From Deltaproteobacteria bacterium (GTDB taxonomy: Bacteria; Desulfobacterota; Binatia; HRBIN30; CADEER01): a stretch of 64,000 bases of DNA. The position numbers and the translations under genes are program-made. Shown here piece by piece: positions 1 to 7,586 of this stretch (position 1 is its first letter; each line of letters starts with the position of its first letter). The notes beneath the pieces are model-generated. The model was not told where the DNA came from, did no database searches, and saw only the letters and a list, made by a program, of their open reading frames with translations. Where the stretch lies: the NCBI GenBank assembly GCA_029262455.1, contig JAJCZJ010000086.1, positions 62,001 through 126,000 of the forward strand, in the 5' to 3' direction.

Positions 1-362
1 TCGCCGAGGTGTAGCGCCAAATCTGGCAGATCCTCGCGCAGGCTCACGGTCGCGGTAACGGCGACTGGCTTCTTGCCGTCGCGGAACTCTTTAACCCCAA
101 AACCCTTGTCCTGTAGGTAAGACACGACGTTGCCGACAACGGGGGCGAGGTCGATCTTCCACGGGTTGCGGCGTTTCCTTGGGGGCTTGTAGTTCAGGAA
201 TGAGGGCCGCCATGGTTCACTTGAAACGATGGACAGGGATGGCGCCGATTTCCGATCCGTCAGGTCCTGCGCTCGGGCGATTTCGTTCGCCGCGAACGCT
301 AAGGTGAGAGCCATGGCAGCTGCGACCGTCCGAATTTGTGTTCGCACCTGCCATGAATTCAT
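1..362 (-). CDS. Exported protein, N-terminal part (gene cut by left edge)
   Basis: An open frame begins at the ATG at 362-360 and stays open to the window edge, giving about 120 residues with no stop. The first 33 residues form a good Sec signal peptide: a basic start (MNSWQVRTQIRT), a hydrophobic core of Ala, Leu and Phe, and an A-R-A site before Gln-Asp. The mature part is basic (around KPPRKRRNPWK) and then looks like a folded domain with a V-V-G-N-V-V-S-Y-L helix. An AGGAG sits directly against the ATG, closer than ideal, so the start may be a few codons downstream. I recognise no family. It is transcribed away from the gene beginning near 771. Confidence 0.55.
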   Translation of the reverse strand, partial: MNSWQVRTQIRTVAAAMALTLAFAANEIARAQDLTDRKSAPSLSIVSSEPWRPSFLNYKPPRKRRNPWKIDLAPVVGNVVSYLQDKGFGVKEFRDGKKPVAVTATVSLREDLPDLALHLG

Positions 363-770
363 CTCCTGCCGACGCCCCATCCGAAGCTGCCTCCTGTTGG
401 CCAAGTTTGTGCATTGGTCGTGCCAAGGGGCGTGGATCATGGAGGGTGTGGCGTTGGTGGAGACTGCTCAGGACAGAAGCAAAGCAATGTTTGCGGGGAT
501 AGACGAATGAGTGCCGCTTGGTCATACATGTTGTCGCTTTGTGGTGTCCGTTGCGGCGCGCCAATGGGGACGGCGGCCTGTTTGGCGGCGCGCTGGATGG
601 GCAGTGGAGAAAACACAAAGTTTGCGGCAGCAAAATTTGCCTTGCCGTCATCTCTCATGTCGAAGCCGGCTGCGGTGAGGCCTCGCGGGGCTCTTCGGCT
701 GGCATGGGAGACGCGGTTTCGGGTGAATTCGACCCCGGCACCCAAACACTCGAAATCGCGTCTCCGATTC
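363..770. other. Intergenic region between divergent genes
   Basis: About 400 bases separate the exported protein at the left edge from the seven-repeat protein. Open frames run through it on both strands, but none has a recognisable product, a signal peptide or a convincing ribosome site. I see no RNA gene. The promoters of both flanking genes should lie here, but no hexamer pair stands out. Confidence 0.4.
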
Positions 771-3473
771 ATGCGACAGGAATGGGGGCCTTCCGGACAC
801 GTGGATCTCAAGGAGCAGATTGGTTTGCACGAAAAGGCAATAAAAGTCGGGAAGGACTGGCAAACGCGGCGTCGCGGACTCCCGGCTCTGATTGCCCTGG
901 TGGGAATCCTGGTTCCCGGCGCAGCTTTTGGGATGAGTTTTGTCGCCAACACCTACACGCTCGGAGTCCAAGGGGAGCCGGTAGTCGCCGCGTTCGATAC
1001 GTCGGAGTTCGTCGTAGTGTGGGAGAGCGACGGACAAGATGGGGACGACCTGGGGGTATTCGCGCGTGTCTTTGATTCGCAGGGTAACGCCATAGGGGCT
1101 GAGTTTGTCGTCAACCAAACCACAACCGACATTCAGTCTTCGCCGACGGTGGCAGCGGACGGCGATGGCTTCGTGGTTGTTTGGGAAGAGTACGATGTTC
1201 TGGCCGTCGAGGACCGCTTGCTGGGGAGGATCTTTGACAGCCGAGTGGGACCGGTCGGTGACGAGTTCCGCATCGATACGGAGATCTCGGACTATCATAT
1301 AGCTCCAGTCATCAGCGCGCCTTCCGGCGGTCGATTTGTCGTTGCCTGGGATGATTACTCGGACGTTTTCGCGCAGCTCGTTGGGGTGAACGGTACCCTC
1401 GTGGGGAGCGAATTTCGCGTCAACGCGGCCACCTCCGGTTACCAATCATTGGCGACGGTGGCGATGCAGCCGGACGGTGGATTTGTCATTGCCTGGACCG
1501 ACGGCAGCTACTACGGCGGTAGCGACGGGGACGGGTACGGAATATTCGCCCGACGATTCGGCAGCAACGGCTTCGCCATCGGTAGCGATTTTCAGGTTAA
1601 CGTAACCAGTACTGGCGACCAGTTTGCGCCAAACGTCGTTGCGCATAGCGACGGAGGCTTCACCGTTCTGTGGGAGTCCTACGACCCCTTCGTCGGAGAC
1701 AGCCGCATAGCCAGTCGTCGATTCGACTCGCTGGGTGTTGCCCGGAGTAGCGAGTTCGAGCTCTCGGACGAGACCGCCGAGTACCCCAGCGCGGTTGCAG
1801 GCGCATCGGCCGTCAATGACGAGATGGTGGTGGTGTGGAGCGATCTACAGCAGACCTTCAATCTCGGCGTTGTTGGGCGCCGTGTGGATTCGGAAGGGGT
1901 TCCGATCGAGCCTCCGTTGGCAATCGATCCACTCTCTTCAGTCGATCAAGCCAGTCCGGATGTAACGTACTTGCCCGACGGGCGATTCGTTGCGGTGTGG
2001 GAAGCCGACGGCGCGGATGGCGATGATTCCTCGGTGGTGGTGAGTGTCGTCGGAAACCCGTTCCCCTCAGAAACGCCAACGTTCACCGTCTTGCCGACCA
2101 CCTCTCCCTCCAGCACTCCAACCGCAAGCCCGAGCCGGACGCCCACTGCGACGCTCACCGCGACAGCGGTCCCGACTGCTACGCCGAGCCAGACGAACAC
2201 CAACACTCCTACCGAGACGCCTTCGAATACGCCGACCCAAACCCGCACCGCGACCCGCACGGCGACTCGAAGTTTGACGCCGACCCAAACCCGCACCGCG
2301 ACTCGCACGGCGACTCGAAGTTTGACGCCGACCCAAACCCGCACCGCAACCCGCACGGCGACGCCAAGTTTGACGCCGACCAACACGAAGACGGTCACTC
2401 GTACACTGACGCGGACACGCACACCGACCGCTACTCACACCGAGACTAGGACGCCAAGCAGGACGCACAGCGGAACACCGACGAACACAGCTTCTTCGAC
2501 CAATACTTCGACGCGGACGACTACGGCCACCCAAACACCGACGTCTACAGTGACCCGCACCGGGACACAGCCGGCGACGGCTACGTTCACTCGTACGTTG
2601 ACTCCAAGTGCCACACCAAGCATTACCCGCACCCGGACATCCACGGCGACGCGGACCTTGACTCGAAGTGCGACGCGGACTCGCACAGGAACGGCGACTC
2701 GTACATCCACCAGGACCGGGACGGCGACCAGGACGGCGACCACGATCCCTTCGCTCGCGGCGACTCCGACAACGGTGCCAACCGCATCTGAAACCGCCAC
2801 CAGGGTTCCCACCGGGACGCGCACTCCAACTCCTACGCGTACCTTCACGCCGAGTCGCACGCATTCCCAAACTCGTACGCCGACCCGCAGCCGCACACCC
2901 TCTCAGACCGGCACGTTTACGAGGACACGCACCAACAGCCGCACGCCGATCGGTGGTGCGACCCAAACGCATACGGGTACGCCGACGCCTACCCAAACGA
3001 GGACTCCGCCGCCGAGTCGATCGAGAACCCGGACACGGACACCCACGCGCGATACGAGACCTTCGGGTACGCCGACAGCGACACCGTCGGTTCAGCCGAC
3101 CAGCCAGTTGACTCCGACCCCCAAGGCTACGACGACACCCGAACCGAGCGCGGTTGCGACCTTCACAGCGGCCGCAACATCGAAACCGACCGACACTCCT
3201 GCGTTGCCGACTGCGACTGGAACCCTCCCATCGGCTACTGCCACGGCCCGAGAAACGACACCACCCGAGACGACGACTCCGACGCACGGGTGCGCCGGCG
3301 ATTGTGATGGTGACATGCGCGTTTCGGTGTCCGAGCTGGTCCTTGCGGTCAACGTGGCACTGGGCAATCAGACGACGAACCGCTGCCTGAATGCCGATCG
3401 CGATGGCAATGGCCGCATCAGCATTGCCGAGCTCATCGGGGCGGTGAACCGGGCACTGGGCGGATGCGTATAG
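771..3473 (+). CDS. Secreted seven-repeat (beta-propeller-like) protein with Pro/Thr linker and C-terminal EF-hand pair
   Basis: About 900 residues. An N-terminal signal segment (RRR followed by a Leu/Ala/Val-rich core ending PGAAFG) precedes seven repeats of roughly 50 residues at about 58-433. Each repeat has the form P-x-V ... G-F-V-V-x-W ... R-x-F-D-S-x-G ... G-x-E-F-x-V-N, and seven copies suggest a seven-bladed propeller. Residues 434-838 are a low-complexity Thr/Pro/Arg linker. The last 60 residues hold two EF-hand loops (DCDGDMRVSVSEL and DRDGNGRISIAEL) framed by four cysteines, resembling dockerins. The start is uncertain: ATG 771, or TTG 825, which has AAGGAG at 810-815 nine bases upstream and a more typical signal-peptide length. 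An upstream ATG at 414 would bury the signal. A paralogue lies at 5899 beyond ppk1. Ligand unknown. Confidence 0.75.
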   Translation: MRQEWGPSGHVDLKEQIGLHEKAIKVGKDWQTRRRGLPALIALVGILVPGAAFGMSFVANTYTLGVQGEPVVAAFDTSEFVVVWESDGQDGDDLGVFARVFDSQGNAIGAEFVVNQTTTDIQSSPTVAADGDGFVVVWEEYDVLAVEDRLLGRIFDSRVGPVGDEFRIDTEISDYHIAPVISAPSGGRFVVAWDDYSDVFAQLVGVNGTLVGSEFRVNAATSGYQSLATVAMQPDGGFVIAWTDGSYYGGSDGDGYGIFARRFGSNGFAIGSDFQVNVTSTGDQFAPNVVAHSDGGFTVLWESYDPFVGDSRIASRRFDSLGVARSSEFELSDETAEYPSAVAGASAVNDEMVVVWSDLQQTFNLGVVGRRVDSEGVPIEPPLAIDPLSSVDQASPDVTYLPDGRFVAVWEADGADGDDSSVVVSVVGNPFPSETPTFTVLPTTSPSSTPTASPSRTPTATLTATAVPTATPSQTNTNTPTETPSNTPTQTRTATRTATRSLTPTQTRTATRTATRSLTPTQTRTATRTATPSLTPTNTKTVTRTLTRTRTPTATHTETRTPSRTHSGTPTNTASSTNTSTRTTTATQTPTSTVTRTGTQPATATFTRTLTPSATPSITRTRTSTATRTLTRSATRTRTGTATRTSTRTGTATRTATTIPSLAATPTTVPTASETATRVPTGTRTPTPTRTFTPSRTHSQTRTPTRSRTPSQTGTFTRTRTNSRTPIGGATQTHTGTPTPTQTRTPPPSRSRTRTRTPTRDTRPSGTPTATPSVQPTSQLTPTPKATTTPEPSAVATFTAAATSKPTDTPALPTATGTLPSATATARETTPPETTTPTHGCAGDCDGDMRVSVSELVLAVNVALGNQTTNRCLNADRDGNGRISIAELIGAVNRALGGCV
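2232..2375 (+). repeat. Three tandem copies of a 48-bp unit in the linker
   Basis: Three nearly identical 48-bp units (2232-2279, 2280-2327, 2328-2375) each encode P-T-Q-T-R-T-A-T-R-T-A-T-R-S-L-T or a close variant. They preserve the reading frame and lie inside the Thr/Pro linker. The high nucleotide identity suggests recent duplication by slippage or unequal recombination. Confidence 0.85.
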
Positions 3474-3485
3474 TCCCGAAACGGG

Positions 3486-5723
3486 TTACTTGGATCCGGT
3501 CCCCCGGTGGTGCTTGCGGTTCTTCTTCGAAGCGCGCTTGGGCGCCTTGATTGCGCTCTTGCGCAGGCGGAGCGCCTGCGCCTGACGCTTTTCGGCGAGT
3601 TCGATCAGGACGTCCTGCGAGTGTTGCTGCCCCTTTTTCCAGTTGCGGTTGTATGTTCCTTCGGGGGTCATCCACCAACTGTCGCCATCCGGTCGCAGCT
3701 GGATGTCGAGGGAAGCACGGAGGAGGGACTGAAGAGACTCCTCCTGGACTGGAACCACAACCTCAACGCGACTCTCGAGGTTTCGTTTCATGCAGTCAGC
3801 GGACCCGAGCAGGTATTCTTCATCGCCGCCGTTGCGGAAGTAGTAGATGCGAGAATGCTCGAGAAACCTCCCGATCACGCTGGCGACGCGGACTGTCTCG
3901 GAAAGACCCGGTATCCCCGGTCGGAGCCTGCACGTGTCGCGAACAATCAGATCGACCCGAACGCCTGCCTGGGATGCCTTGTAGAGCGCACGCGTGATTT
4001 CGACGTCTTCGAGCGCGTTCATCTTCAACTGAATCAAGCCGCCCTTGCCGGCTTCCTGGTGGTCGATCTCGCGTTGAATCCGGTTGAGCAGGCCTTTCTT
4101 CAGCAGGGTCGGTGCGGGCACCAACTTACGGTACGTGCGATTTGGCCTGTATCCAGTCGTTAGGTAGTTGAAAAAGTCGGTGAGGTCCGCGCCGATGTCT
4201 TCGTCGCTGGTCAGGATGCCGCAATCAGAGTAGACGCGAGCCGTGCCCGGGTGATAGTTGCCGGTGCCGATGTGAGCGTAGCGTCGAAGCCCGTCATAGT
4301 CCTGCCGTACCACTAAGATCACCTTGCTGTGTGTCTTAAGGCCTACGACCCCGTAGGTGACATGAATCCCTGACTCTTCCAGCCGACTGGCAAAGGTGAT
4401 GTTGGCCGCCTCGTCGAAGCGCGCCTTGAGCTCAACGACGACGGCCACTTGCTTGCCGTTCTTGGCGGCTTCGCACAGGTACCCGAGGATTTGTGATTCT
4501 GGCGAAGTGCGGTACAGGGTCATTTTGATGGCCCGGACCTTGTCGTCCTCGGCCGCTTCGCGCAGGAATCGCTCGACCGAGGATGCGAATGATTCATACG
4601 GCTGCTGGAGCAGCAGCGCCCCGTTGTCGCGAATGGTGTGGAAGATACTGCGTCCCTTTGCGAGCTTCGGATGATCGACCGGGATGTGTTGCGGGTCGTG
4701 CAGGTCTGCCAACTTGATCGACGCGATCTCTGCGAGATCGCGCAGCGCGAGCATGCCGTCTACCTCGAAGACGTCGTTGCGTTCGTCGAGCCCGAGCTCT
4801 GCGGCGAGCATGCCGCGCTGCAACGCGGGCATCTCTGCGTCGACCTGCAATCGGACGATCGGGGCAAAGCGCCGATCGCGCAACTCCGATTCGATGAGCG
4901 CCAGCAGATCATCCGCTCCCTCTTCATCCTGCTCGGTATTGGCGTTGCGCGTGACTCGGAAGATGCTGCAGGACTGAATGTCCATACCGGGGAAGAGGAG
5001 GTCGAGATTGTTGGCCATGACCTCTTCCAGTCGCACGTACGTGTGGTCGTCACCGACGGAAAGAAAGCGCGGAATACCGGCACCGATGGGTACTTTTACC
5101 CGGGCGGTCATCTGCTCGGGGTCGCGGCGGTAGCTGACGGTGACCAGGAGATTGAGCGACAAGTTGGAAATGAACGGAAATGGGTGCGCGGGGTCGCGGG
5201 CTTGCGGCGTCACCAAGGGGAAGATGTTGCGCTCGTAGTGTTCACGCAATTCGCTGCGTTGGCTTGCTTCGAGGTCGCTGTACCCAGCGATACGGATGTC
5301 GTGTCTTGCGAGTTCCTCGAGGAGCTCGGCGTAGACGTCGAGCTGATGCCCTTCGTGGTGTCGGATGAATTCGCTGCACTCGTCGATTTGCTGTTGTGGG
5401 CTGCGTCCGTCGACCGTCAATTCTTGGATTCCGGCCCCGAGCTGCTGCTTGAGTCCGCCGATCCGCTTCATGACAAATTCGTCGAGATTGCTGGCGACGA
5501 TGGCGAGGAACTTGAGTCGTTCGAGCAGGGGGTTGCGCGAAGCCTTTGCCTCGGCGAGCACGCGCTCATTGAAGTCGAGCCAAGTCAGCTCGCGATTCAG
5601 GTAGAGGTCTGGATCGCGGAGATTGCGAGGACGAGACTGTGGCGCCTCGGCTTCTTCCTTGGGTGGGGTTTTTACGACCCGAAGCTCTCGTTGCATTTTC
5701 GGGGGCGTGCGGTCAGCTGACAT
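3486..5723 (-). CDS. ppk1: Polyphosphate kinase 1
   Basis: 745 residues, usual for Ppk1, the enzyme that reversibly polymerises ATP gamma-phosphate into polyphosphate. The N-terminal domain begins with the family-typical LNRELTWLDFNERVL segment and SNLDEFVMKR. The phospho-acceptor histidine is His465 in L-K-T-H-S-K-V. A second conserved histidine is His623 in E-H-S-R-I-Y-Y-F. The stretch H-I-G-T-G-N-Y-H-P and the end of the phospholipase-D-like domains (SRVEVVVPV) are intact. The C-terminal tail is a basic, Lys/Arg-rich extension. It converges on the preceding secreted protein with only 12 bases between the stops and stands alone, with no ppx or pho genes beside it. Confidence 0.97.
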   Translation of the reverse strand: MSADRTPPKMQRELRVVKTPPKEEAEAPQSRPRNLRDPDLYLNRELTWLDFNERVLAEAKASRNPLLERLKFLAIVASNLDEFVMKRIGGLKQQLGAGIQELTVDGRSPQQQIDECSEFIRHHEGHQLDVYAELLEELARHDIRIAGYSDLEASQRSELREHYERNIFPLVTPQARDPAHPFPFISNLSLNLLVTVSYRRDPEQMTARVKVPIGAGIPRFLSVGDDHTYVRLEEVMANNLDLLFPGMDIQSCSIFRVTRNANTEQDEEGADDLLALIESELRDRRFAPIVRLQVDAEMPALQRGMLAAELGLDERNDVFEVDGMLALRDLAEIASIKLADLHDPQHIPVDHPKLAKGRSIFHTIRDNGALLLQQPYESFASSVERFLREAAEDDKVRAIKMTLYRTSPESQILGYLCEAAKNGKQVAVVVELKARFDEAANITFASRLEESGIHVTYGVVGLKTHSKVILVVRQDYDGLRRYAHIGTGNYHPGTARVYSDCGILTSDEDIGADLTDFFNYLTTGYRPNRTYRKLVPAPTLLKKGLLNRIQREIDHQEAGKGGLIQLKMNALEDVEITRALYKASQAGVRVDLIVRDTCRLRPGIPGLSETVRVASVIGRFLEHSRIYYFRNGGDEEYLLGSADCMKRNLESRVEVVVPVQEESLQSLLRASLDIQLRPDGDSWWMTPEGTYNRNWKKGQQHSQDVLIELAEKRQAQALRLRKSAIKAPKRASKKNRKHHRGTGSK

Positions 5724-5898
5724 GGATCCACTCTAGCTGAAAACATCTTCAGATTGCCAAGTCGCAAAAATTGGCACGTTGATGGCATCCCTAGAGGTAC
5801 TACGAGATGGACTTGCGGCAATACTGCCTTTCTTCGTACCAGTGCGAACTCTGGTACACTGGGATACGACGTTTTGTTCGCGGCTGATGGAGGAATGG

Positions 5899-7404
5899 AT
5901 GGGTTCTTGGACAAGTAGGGTCTACATTGCGGTTTCGCTGGCGGGTTTGACGGCATGGGGAGCGGCTTGGGCGGGGCTGCTCCCGAGTGCCGTGCCCTTT
6001 ATCGCCAATACCGTTTCGGACGGTGTCCAGCGACAGCCTTCGATCGGCGCCGCCGGTGAGCGGTCGCTGATCGCCTGGGACAGCGATCCGCTAACGCAGG
6101 GCGACAACGATATCGTTGCTCGACTCGTCGATGGCGATGGCGTTGCGATTGGACAAGAGTTCGCTGTCAACACGACGACAGCTGAGACGCAGATTCGCCC
6201 CGTCGTTGCGGGGCTGTCGGATAGCAATTTTGTCGTCGCCTGGGAGAGCTACGTGCTCCTCACTGATGAGGATGAGCTGGTGTTTCAGCGCTTCGACTCC
6301 TCGGGCGCGATGGTCGGGAGCGAAGTCCACGTGGACGATACAGAATTCCATTTGAACGCCGATGTAGCTGGCACGGCGGTGGGATTTGTATTGGTTTGGG
6401 ACGACGGCTTCGACGTATTCGGCCGTCGCTTCGATGTGGACGGGTTGAGTCTTGGCGACGAATTTCGTGTCAACGATCAAGTCGGGACCATGTACGGGCC
6501 TCGGGTGGATTCTGGGTCTGACGGATCTTTCACCGTGGTGTGGGAAGATCGCAGCGCGATCGACGGTGACGGGTCCGGTATCCTCATGCGCCGATTTGCC
6601 AGTGATGGTTCGACGCTTACCGGAGATTTGCAAGTCAACTCGCGTGTCGATGGGGATCAGTATGCGCCAGCCCTCGGCGTCCGTGATGATGGTGCGTTCG
6701 TCGTCGTATGGGAGACCTATGGTCAAGACAGTGTCGGCGATGGGGCTTTTGGCCGGGCCTTTGACAGTAGTGGGTCTGCGGTTGGGAGCGAATTCAGTGT
6801 CGACAATGGAAGTTCGCCGTACGCCGGCTACCTCGACGCGGGCGCCATCGGCGACGCCTTTGCCGTGGTTTGGAATGAGCCGCGCGAGGATGGTGCGGAT
6901 GAGTTGAACGCCATGGTGCGGCGCTTCGATGCGACGGGCATCGGAGGGCAGATTATTGTTGTCGATCCGGACGACCAAGGCGATCAATCGGCGGGTGTGA
7001 TCGCGCCGAATGGTGACGGCGCCTTGATTGCCTGGCAGGGGTTTGGCCTCGACGGACAAGATATCTTTGCGCAACGATTCCAGCTCACCACTCCGGCGCC
7101 GACGGATACGCCGACGGCGACACCGGAACAAGCGACGCCGACAGCGACGCCGACCGTCGATGTCCCAACGGCGACGCCGACCGAAGATGAGCCGGTGTCG
7201 ACGCCAACGCCCTCACCGGCTTGTCCTGGAGATTGCAATGGCGACGGTCGAGTGACAGTCGCGGAGCTCGTCAGGGCGGTGAATATCGCTCTCGGCAGCG
7301 CGAATGTGAGCGTTTGTATTGCTGTCGACCGCAACTCAAATGGATTGGTTGCGATCGGCGAGATCATCGCCGCAGTGAACGCAGCCTTGTCGGGCTGTGA
7401 TTAG
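5899..7404 (+). CDS. Secreted seven-repeat (beta-propeller-like) protein with EF-hand pair
   Basis: 501 residues. ATG 5899 is chosen because GGAGGA (5889-5894) lies just upstream and a clean signal peptide follows (R-V-Y-I-A-V-S-L-A-G-L-T-A-W-G-A-A-W-A). Seven repeats at about 34-395 have the same plan as the protein at 771 (G-F-V-V-V-W, R-R-F-D-x-x-G, G-x-E-F-x-V-N). A short linker of P-T-A-T-P repeats (396-442) leads to a 60-residue Cys-framed EF-hand pair. Its first loop, DCNGDGRVTVAEL, is canonical. The second, DRNSNGLVAIGEI, has Asn at a usual acidic position. It is a paralogue of the gene beyond ppk1, with a much shorter linker. Probably calcium-binding and extracellular; partner unknown. 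Confidence 0.8.
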   Translation: MGSWTSRVYIAVSLAGLTAWGAAWAGLLPSAVPFIANTVSDGVQRQPSIGAAGERSLIAWDSDPLTQGDNDIVARLVDGDGVAIGQEFAVNTTTAETQIRPVVAGLSDSNFVVAWESYVLLTDEDELVFQRFDSSGAMVGSEVHVDDTEFHLNADVAGTAVGFVLVWDDGFDVFGRRFDVDGLSLGDEFRVNDQVGTMYGPRVDSGSDGSFTVVWEDRSAIDGDGSGILMRRFASDGSTLTGDLQVNSRVDGDQYAPALGVRDDGAFVVVWETYGQDSVGDGAFGRAFDSSGSAVGSEFSVDNGSSPYAGYLDAGAIGDAFAVVWNEPREDGADELNAMVRRFDATGIGGQIIVVDPDDQGDQSAGVIAPNGDGALIAWQGFGLDGQDIFAQRFQLTTPAPTDTPTATPEQATPTATPTVDVPTATPTEDEPVSTPTPSPACPGDCNGDGRVTVAELVRAVNIALGSANVSVCIAVDRNSNGLVAIGEIIAAVNAALSGCD

Positions 7405-7426
7405 ACGTCAGCCTTGTCGGGCTGTG
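7382..7426 (+). repeat. Duplicated 3' end of the preceding gene
   Basis: The 18-base string CAGCCTTGTCGGGCTGTG occurs at 7382-7399, where it encodes the last residues before the TAG stop. It occurs again at 7409-7426, 27 bases downstream, followed by another TAG. The second copy lies after the stop and is non-coding. It is a small direct duplication of the gene terminus. Confidence 0.85.
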
Positions 7427-7495
7427 CTTAGAACTTTGCGGCGCTATCGCAACGGTTGCTGGGCCCGAACTCGGCGCTTCAATCCAGGTCGGGCA

Positions 7496-7530
7496 CGGCC
7501 ATCGGGCCCGATGTTCGGACCCGATGGCCG
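7496..7530 (+). terminator. Strong hairpin downstream of the seven-repeat gene
   Basis: CGGCCATCGGGCCCGA (7496-7511) pairs with TTCGGACCCGATGGCCG (7514-7530) with one mismatch and a tiny loop, giving a stem of about 15 bp. No T-run follows, so this is either a factor-dependent or hairpin-only terminator, or an RNA-stabilising 3' structure between the two secreted-protein genes. Confidence 0.5.
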
Positions 7531-7586
7531 CAACCTTTGGCTCGTGCTAGCTCTAAGATTTTCACCCGTATTCCCGGAGGTCGGTA

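Noticed and set aside
2067-3287. Long Arg-rich open frame on the minus strand
   Set aside because: It is the antisense of the Thr/Pro linker; the ACN-rich repeats lack stops in several frames and the product has no domain or signal.
4638-5720. 360-codon plus-strand frame inside ppk1
   Set aside because: Exact antisense of a complete, conserved ppk1; no independent motif or ribosome site.
6091-7131. 346-codon minus-strand frame inside the second seven-repeat gene
   Set aside because: Shadow of a real gene with clear repeats and signal peptide on the plus strand.
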